A DNA stretch of 37,633 bases from the NCBI GenBank assembly GCA_032718475.1, contig JAUCBJ010003248.1, positions 1-37,633 on the forward strand, in the 5' to 3' direction. Below the pieces are notes generated by a model. That model ran no database searches, was not told the DNA's origin, and saw only the letters and a list, made by a program, of their open reading frames with translations. Each line of letters starts with the position of its first letter. The stretch's first letter is position 1. The position numbers were made by a program, and so were the translations under genes. This document shows, piece by piece, positions 30,301-37,633 of this stretch. Source of the DNA: Nemertoderma westbladi. Its lineage: Eukaryota > Xenacoelomorpha > Nemertodermatida > Nemertodermatidae.

Positions 30301-33300
30301 CTGGTAACATATTTATATAGTGGGAACTAGTTCCAGTTATCTGGTAACATATTTAAATAGAGTGGAACTAGTTCCAGTTATCTGGTAACATATTTAAATA
30401 GAGTGGAACTAGTTCCAGTTATCTGGTAACATATTTAAATAGAGTGGAACTAGTTCCAGTTATCTGGTAACATATTTAAATAGAGTGGAACTAGTTCCAG
30501 TTATCTGGTAACATATTTAAATAGAGTGGAACTAGTTACAGTTATCTGGTAACATATTTAAATAGAGTGGAACTAGTTCCAGTTATCTGGTAACATATTT
30601 AAATAGAGTGGAACTAGTTCCAGTTATCTGGTAACATATTTAAATAGAGTGGAACTAGTTCCAGTTATCTGGTAACATATTTAAATAGAGTGGAACTGGT
30701 TCCAGTTATCTTGTAACATATTTATATAGAGTGGAACTAGTTCCAGTTATCTGGTAACATATTTTAATAGAGTGGAACTGGTTCCAGTTATCTGGTAACA
30801 TATTTATATAGAGTGGAACTAGTTCCAGTTATCTTGTAACATATTTAAATAGAGTGGAACTAGTTCCAGTTATCTTGTAACATATTTAAATAGAGTGGAA
30901 CTAGTTCCAGTTATCTTGTAACATATTTAAATAGAGTGGAACTAGTTCCAGTTATCTGGTAACATATTTAAATAGAGTGGAACTAGTTCCAGTTATCTGG
31001 TAACATATTTAAATAGAGTGGAACTGGTTCCAGTTATCTGGTAACATATTTATATAGAGTGGAACTAGTTCCAGTTATCTGGTAACATATTTAAATAGAG
31101 TGGAACTGGTTCCAGTTATCTGGTAACATATTTATATAGAGTGGAACTAGTTCCAGTTATCTTGTAACATATTTAAATAGAGTGGAACTAGTTCCAGTTA
31201 TCTGGTAACATATTTAAATAGAGTGGAACTAGTTCCAGTTATCTGGTAACATATTTAAATAGAGTGGAACTAGTTCCAGTTATCTGGTAACATATTTAAA
31301 TAGAGTGGAACTAGTTCCAGTTATCTGGTAACATATTTAAATAGAGTTGAACTAGTTCCAGTTATCTGGTAACATATTTAAATAGAGTGGAACTAGTTCC
31401 AGTTATCTGGTAACATATTTAAATAGAGTTGAACTAGTTCCAGTTATCTGGTAACATATTTAAATAGAGTGGAACTAGTTCCAGTTATCTGGTAACATAT
31501 TTATATAGTGGGAACTAGTTCCAGTTATCTGGTAACATATTTAAATAGAGTGGAACTAGTTCCAGTTATCTGGTAACATATTTAAATAGAGTGGAACTAG
31601 TTCCAGTTATCTGGTAACATATTTAAATAGAGTGGAACTAGTTCCAGTTATCTGGTAACATATTTAAATAGAGTGGAACTAGTTCCAGTTATCTGGTAAC
31701 ATATTTAAATAGAGTTGAACTAGTTCCAGTTATCTGGTAACATATTTAAATAGAGTGGAACTAGTTCCAGTTATCTGGTAACATATTTAAATAGAGTGGA
31801 ACTAGTTCCAGTTATCTGGTAACATATTTAAATAGAGTGGAACTAGTTCCAGTTATTGGTAACATATTTATATAGTGGGAACTAGTTCCAGTTATCTGGT
31901 AACATATTTAAATAGAGTGGAACTAGTTCCAGTTATCTGGTAACATATTTAAATAGAGTGGAACTAGTTCCAGTTATCTGGTAACATATTTAAATAGAGT
32001 GGAACTAGTTCCAGTTATCTGGTAACATATTTAAATAGAGTGGAACTAGTTCCAGTTATCTGGTAACATATTTAAATAGAGTGGAACTAGTTCCAGTTAT
32101 CTGGTAACATATTTAAATAGAGTGGAACTAGTTCCAGTTATCTGGTAACATATTTAAATAGAGTGGAACTAGTTCCAGTTATCTGGTAACATATTTAAAT
32201 AGAGTGGAACTAGTTCCAGTTATTGGTAACATATTTATATAGTGGGAACTAGTTCCAGTTATCTGGTAACATATTTAAATAGAGTGGAACTAGTTCCAGT
32301 TATTGGTAACATATTTATATAGTGTGGAACTAGTTCCAGTTATCTGGTAACATATTTAAATAGAGTGGAACTAGTTCCAGTTATCTGGTAACATATTTAA
32401 ATAGAGTGGAACTAGTTCCAGTTATCTGGTAACATATTTATATAGTGGGAACTAGTTCCAGTTATCTGGTAACATATTTAAATAGAGTGGAACTAGTTCC
32501 AGTTATCTGGTAACATATTTATATAGAGTGGAACTAGTTCCAGTTATCTGGTAACATATTTAAATAGAGTGGAACTAGTTCCAGTTATCTGGTAACATAT
32601 TTAAATAGAGTGGAACTAGTTCCAGTTATCTGGTAACATATTTAAATAGAGTGGAACTAGTTCCAGTTATCTGGTAACATATTTAAATAGAGTGGAACTA
32701 GTTCCAGTTATCTGGTAACATATTTAAATAGAGTGGAACTAGTTCCAGTTATCTGGTAACATATTTAAATAGAGTGGAACTAGTTCCAGTTATCTGGTAA
32801 CATATTTAAATAGAGTGGAACTAGTTCCAGTTATCTGGTAACATATTTAAATAGAGTGGAACTAGTTCCAGTTATCTGGTAACATATTTATATAGTGGGA
32901 ACTAGTTCCAGTTATCTGGTAACATATTTAAATAGAGTGGAACTAGTTCCAGTTATCTGGTAACATATTTAAATAGAGTGGAACTAGTTCCAGTTATCTG
33001 GTAACATATTTAAATAGAGTGGAACTAGTTCCAGTTATCTGGTAACATATTTAAATAGAGTGGAACTAGTTCCAGTTATCTGGTAACATATTTAAATAGA
33101 GTGGAACTAGTTCCAGTTATCTGGTAACATATTTAAATAGAGTGGAACTAGTTCCAGTTATCTGGTAACATATTTAAATAGAGTGGAACTAGTTCCAGTT
33201 ATCTGGTAACATATTTAAATAGAGTGGAACTAGTTCCAGTTATCTGGTAACATATTTAAATAGAGTGGAACTAGTTCCAGTTATCTGGTAACATATTTAT

Positions 33301-36300
33301 ATAGAGTGGAACTAGTTCCAGTTATCTGGTAACATATTTAAATAGAGTGGAACTAGTTCCAGTTATCTGGTAACATATTTATATAGAGTGGAACTAGTTC
33401 CAGTTATCTGGTAACATATTTAAATAGAGTGGAACTAGTTCCAGTTATCTGGTAACATATTTAAATAGAGTGGAACTAGTTCCAGTTATCTGGTAACATA
33501 TTTAAATAGAGTGGAACTAGTTCCAGTTATCTGGTAACATATTTAAATAGAGTGGAACTAGTTCCAGTTATCTGGTAACATATTTAAATAGAGTGGAACT
33601 AGTTCCAGTTATCTGGTAACATATTTAAATAGAGTGGAACTAGTTCCAGTTATCTGGTAACATATTTAAATAGAGTGGAACTAGTTCCAGTTATCTGGTA
33701 ACATATTTAAATAGAGTGGAACTAGTTCCAGTTATCTGGTAACATATTTAAATAGAGTGGAACTAGTTCCAGTTATCTGGTAACATATTTAAATAGAGTG
33801 GAACTAGTTCCAGTTATCTGGTAACATATTTAAATAGAGTGGAACTAGTTCCAGTTATCTGGTAACATATTTAAATAGAGTGGAACTAGTTCCAGTTATC
33901 TGGTAACATATTTAAATAGAGTGGAACTAGTTCCAGTTATCTGGTAACATATTTAAATAGAGTGGAACTAGTTCCAGTTATCTGGTAACATATTTAAATA
34001 GAGTGGAACTAGTTCCAGTTATCTGGTAACATATTTAAATAGAGTGGAACTAGTTCCAGTTATCTGGTAACATATTTAAATAGAGTGGAACTAGTTCCAG
34101 TTATCTGGTAACATATTTAAATAGAGTGGAACTAGTTCCAGTTATCTGGTAACATATTTAAATAGAGTGGAACTAGTTCCAGTTATCTGGTAACATATTT
34201 AAATAGAGTGGAACTAGTTCCAGTTATCTGGTAACATATTTAAATAGAGTGGAACTAGTTCCAGTTATCTGGTAACATATTTAAATAGAGTGGAACTAGT
34301 TCCAGTTATCTGGTAACATATTTAAATAGAGTGGAACTAGTTCCAGTTATCTGGTAACATATTTAAATAGAGTGGAACTAGTTCCAGTTATCTGGTAACA
34401 TATTTAAATAGAGTGGAACTAGTTCCAGTTATCTGGTAACATATTTAAATAGAGTGGAACTAGTTCCAGTTATCTGGTAACATATTTAAATAGAGTGGAA
34501 CTAGTTCCAGTTATCTGGTAACATATTTAAATAGAGTGGAACTAGTTCCAGTTATCTGGTAACATATTTAAATAGAGTGGAACTAGTTCCAGTTATCTGG
34601 TAACATATTTAAATAGAGTGGAACTAGTTCCAGTTATCTGGTAACATATTTAAATAGAGTGGAACTAGTTCCAGTTATCTGGTAACATATTTAAATAGAG
34701 TGGAACTAGTTCCAGTTATCTGGTAACATATTTAAATAGAGTGGAACTAGTTCCAGTTATCTGGTAACATATTTAAATAGAGTGGAACTAGTTCCAGTTA
34801 TCTGGTAACATATTTAAATAGAGTGGAACTAGTTCCAGTTATCTGGTAACATATTTAAATAGAGTGGAACTAGTTCCAGTTATCTGGTAACATATTTAAA
34901 TAGAGTGGAACTAGTTCCAGTTATCTGGTAACATATTTAAATAGAGTGGAACTAGTTCCAGTTATCTGGTAACATATTTAAATAGAGTGGAACTAGTTCC
35001 AGTTATCTGGTAACATATTTAAATAGAGTGGAACTAGTTCCAGTTATCTGGTAACATATTTAAATAGAGTGGAACTAGTTCCAGTTATCTGGTAACATAT
35101 TTATATAGAGTGGAACTAGTTCCAGTTATCTGGTAACATATTTAAATAGAGTGGAACTAGTTCCAGTTATCTGGTAACATATTTAAATAGAGTGGAACTA
35201 GTTCCAGTTATCTGGTAACATATTTAAATAGAGTGGAACTAGTTCCAGTTATCTGGTAACATATTTAAATAGAGTGGAACTAGTTCCAGTTATCTGGTAA
35301 CATATTTAAATAGAGTGGAACTAGTTCCAGTTATCTGGTAACATATTTAAATAGAGTGGAACTAGTTCCAGTTATCTGGTAACATATTTAAATAGAGTGG
35401 AACTAGTTCCAGTTATCTGGTAACATATTTAAATAGAGTGGAACTAGTTCCAGTTATCTTGTAACATATTTATATAGAGTGGAACTAGTTCCAGTTATCT
35501 GGTAACATATTTAAATAGAGTGGAACTAGTTCCAGTTATCTGGTAACATATTTAAATAGAGTGGAACTAGTTCCAGTTATCTGGTAACATATTTAAATAG
35601 AGTGGAACTAGTTCCAGTTATCTGGTAACATATTTAAATAGAGTGGAACTAGTTCCAGTTATCTGGTAACATATTTAAATAGAGTGGAACTAGTTCCAGT
35701 TATCTGGTAACATATTTAAATAGAGTGGAACTAGTTCCAGTTATCTGGTAACATATTTAAATAGAGTGGAACTAGTTCCAGTTATCTGGTAACATATTTA
35801 AATAGAGTGGAACTAGTTCCAGTTATCTGGTAACATATTTAAATAGAGTGGAACTAGTTCCAGTTATCTGGTAACATATTTATATAGAGTGGAACTAGTT
35901 CCAGTTATCTGGTAACATATTTAAATAGAGTGGAACTAGTTCCAGTTATCTTGTAACATATTTAAATAGAGTGGAACTAGTTCCAGTTATCTGGTAACAT
36001 ATTTATATAGAGTGGAACTAGTTCCAGTTATCTGGTAACATATTTAAATAGAGTGGAACTAGTTCCAGTTATCTGGTAACATATTTAAATAGAGTGGAAC
36101 TAGTTCCAGTTATCTGGTAACATATTTATATAGAGTGGAACTAGTTCCAGTTATCTGGTAACATATTTAAATAGAGTGGAACTAGTTCCAGTTATCTGGT
36201 AACATATTTAAATAGAGTGGAACTAGTTCCAGTTATCTGGTAACATATTTAAATAGAGTGGAACTAGTTCCAGTTATCTGGTAACATATTTAAATAGAGT

Positions 36301-37633
36301 GGAACTAGTTCCAGTTATCTGGTAACATATTTAAATAGAGTGGAACTAGTTCCAGTTATCTGGTAACATATTTAAATAGAGTGGAACTAGTTCCAGTTAT
36401 CTGGTAACATATTTAAATAGAGTGGAACTAGTTCCAGTTATCTGGTAACATATTTAAATAGAGTGGAACTAGTTCCAGTTATCTGGTAACATATTTAAAT
36501 AGAGTGGAACTAGTTCCAGTTATCTGGTAACATATTTAAATAGAGTGGAACTAGTTCCAGTTATCTGGTAACATATTTAAATAGAGTGGAACTAGTTCCA
36601 GTTATCTGGTAACATATTTAAATAGAGTGGAACTAGTTCCAGTTATCTGGTAACATATTTAAATAGAGTGGAACTAGTTCCAGTTATCTGGTAACATATT
36701 TAAATAGAGTGGAACTAGTTCCAGTTATCTGGTAACATATTTAAATAGAGTGGAACTAGTTCCAGTTATCTGGTAACATATTTAAATAGAGTGGAACTAG
36801 TTCCAGTTATCTGGTAACATATTTAAATAGAGTGGAACTAGTTCCAGTTATCTGGTAACATATTTAAATAGAGTGGAACTAGTTCCAGTTATCTGGTAAC
36901 ATATTTAAATAGAGTGGAACTAGTTCCAGTTATCTGGTAACATATTTAAATAGAGTGGAACTAGTTCCAGTTATCTGGTAACATATTTAAATAGAGTGGA
37001 ACTAGTTCCAGTTATCTGGTAACATATTTAAATAGAGTGGAACTAGTTCCAGTTATCTGGTAACATATTTAAATAGAGTGGAACTAGTTCCAGTTATCTG
37101 GTAACATATTTAAATAGAGTGGAACTAGTTCCAGTTATCTGGTAACATATTTAAATAGAGTGGAACTAGTTCCAGTTATCTGGTAACATATTTAAATAGA
37201 GTGGAACTAGTTCCAGTTATCTGGTAACATATTTAAATAGAGTGGAACTAGTTCCAGTTATCTGGTAACATATTTAAATAGAGTGGAACTAGTTCCAGTT
37301 ATCTGGTAACATATTTAAATAGAGTGGAACTAGTTCCAGTTATCTGGTAACATATTTAAATAGAGTGGAACTAGTTCCAGTTATCTGGTAACATATTTAA
37401 ATAGAGTGGAACTAGTTCCAGTTATCTGGTAACATATTTAAATAGAGTGGAACTAGTTCCAGTTATCTGGTAACATATTTAAATAGAGTGGAACTAGTTC
37501 CAGTTATCTGGTAACATATTTAAATAGAGTGGAACTAGTTCCAGTTATCTGGTAACATATTTAAATAGAGTGGAACTAGTTCCAGTTATCTGGTAACATA
37601 TTTAAATAGAGTGGAACTAGTTCCAGTTATCTG
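27342..37633. repeat. 41-bp satellite array, about 250 copies, open at the right edge
   Basis: The unit is TGGAACTAGTTCCA + GTTATCTGGTAAC + A + TATTTAAATA + GAG = 41 bp. Main variants: GAGTTG for GAGTGG, CTGCTAAC or CTTGTAAC for CTGGTAAC, TATTTATATA for TATTTAAATA, and AACTGG for AACTAG. A few units lack one or two bases (TATATAGTGGGAAC, GTTATTGGTAAC). Variants are mixed at the left end; from about 33400 on nearly all units are identical, with scattered exceptions up to about 36130. No ORF of note lies inside. The array starts 83 bp after the splice donor at 27259. Confidence 0.97.

Noticed and set aside
27342-37633. CRISPR-like array
   Set aside because: Repeats are contiguous 41-bp monomers with no unique spacers, and the context is eukaryotic.
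27342-37633. Heat-shock-element array, from GAAC..GTTC words
   Set aside because: The spacing is GAA-4-TTC rather than the 2-nt spacing of heat-shock elements.

Overview
This window looks like nuclear DNA of an invertebrate animal, probably marine. The species cannot be told from the sequence alone. The reasons are spliced genes with GT-AG introns, AATAAA signals, tRNA-derived short interspersed repeats, LINE fragments of kinds common in marine invertebrates, a Merlin-type DNA transposon, a Mag-like Ty3/gypsy retrotransposon and two satellite arrays. Non-coding DNA is AT-rich and full of the palindromic words TACCGGTA and TAGGCCTA.

Layout. 1-209 holds the start of a reading frame on the minus strand that runs off the left edge. 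210-4240 is gene-poor: spaced ACCGGTAT words, a 288-bp tandem duplication and a small inverted-repeat element with seven AACAAGTT boxes. 4241-6541 (minus) is a two-exon gene for a helical plus beta-propeller protein, with one in-frame TGA and a tRNA-derived repeat in its intron. 6542-12742 holds two dead LINE 3' ends (one with a perfect 11-bp target duplication), a long inverted repeat and a 1.5-kb array of 32-bp repeats with almost no G on the plus strand. 13016-16885 (plus) is a complete two-exon acyl-CoA oxidase gene with a repeat-loaded intron. 18496-19348 is an internally deleted Merlin transposase, followed 40 nt after its stop by a sequence matching the 3' stem-loop of replication-dependent histone mRNAs. 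19820-20149 is a small unrecognised ORF with a polyA signal.

21378-26419 is a complete LTR retrotransposon on the minus strand. Its LTRs are almost identical, its primer site matches tRNA-Ser(GCU), and 51-bp tandem repeats fill its leader, but gag and pol are broken in many places. 26663-27258 is an open exon coding nine decapeptide repeats and ending at a strong splice donor. From 27342 to the right edge runs at least 10.3 kb of a 41-bp satellite whose monomer divides into three adjacent dyad-symmetric blocks. Monomers vary near the gene side and become nearly uniform to the right.

No operon or multi-gene system is visible. The host genes (propeller protein, acyl-CoA oxidase, decapeptide-repeat exon) look unrelated, and the rest is a dense set of mobile and tandem DNA. 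The most unusual signals are the histone-type stem-loop behind a transposase, the three-dyad satellite, the in-frame TGA in a gene that otherwise reads well, and the near-identical LTRs around a ruined coding region.
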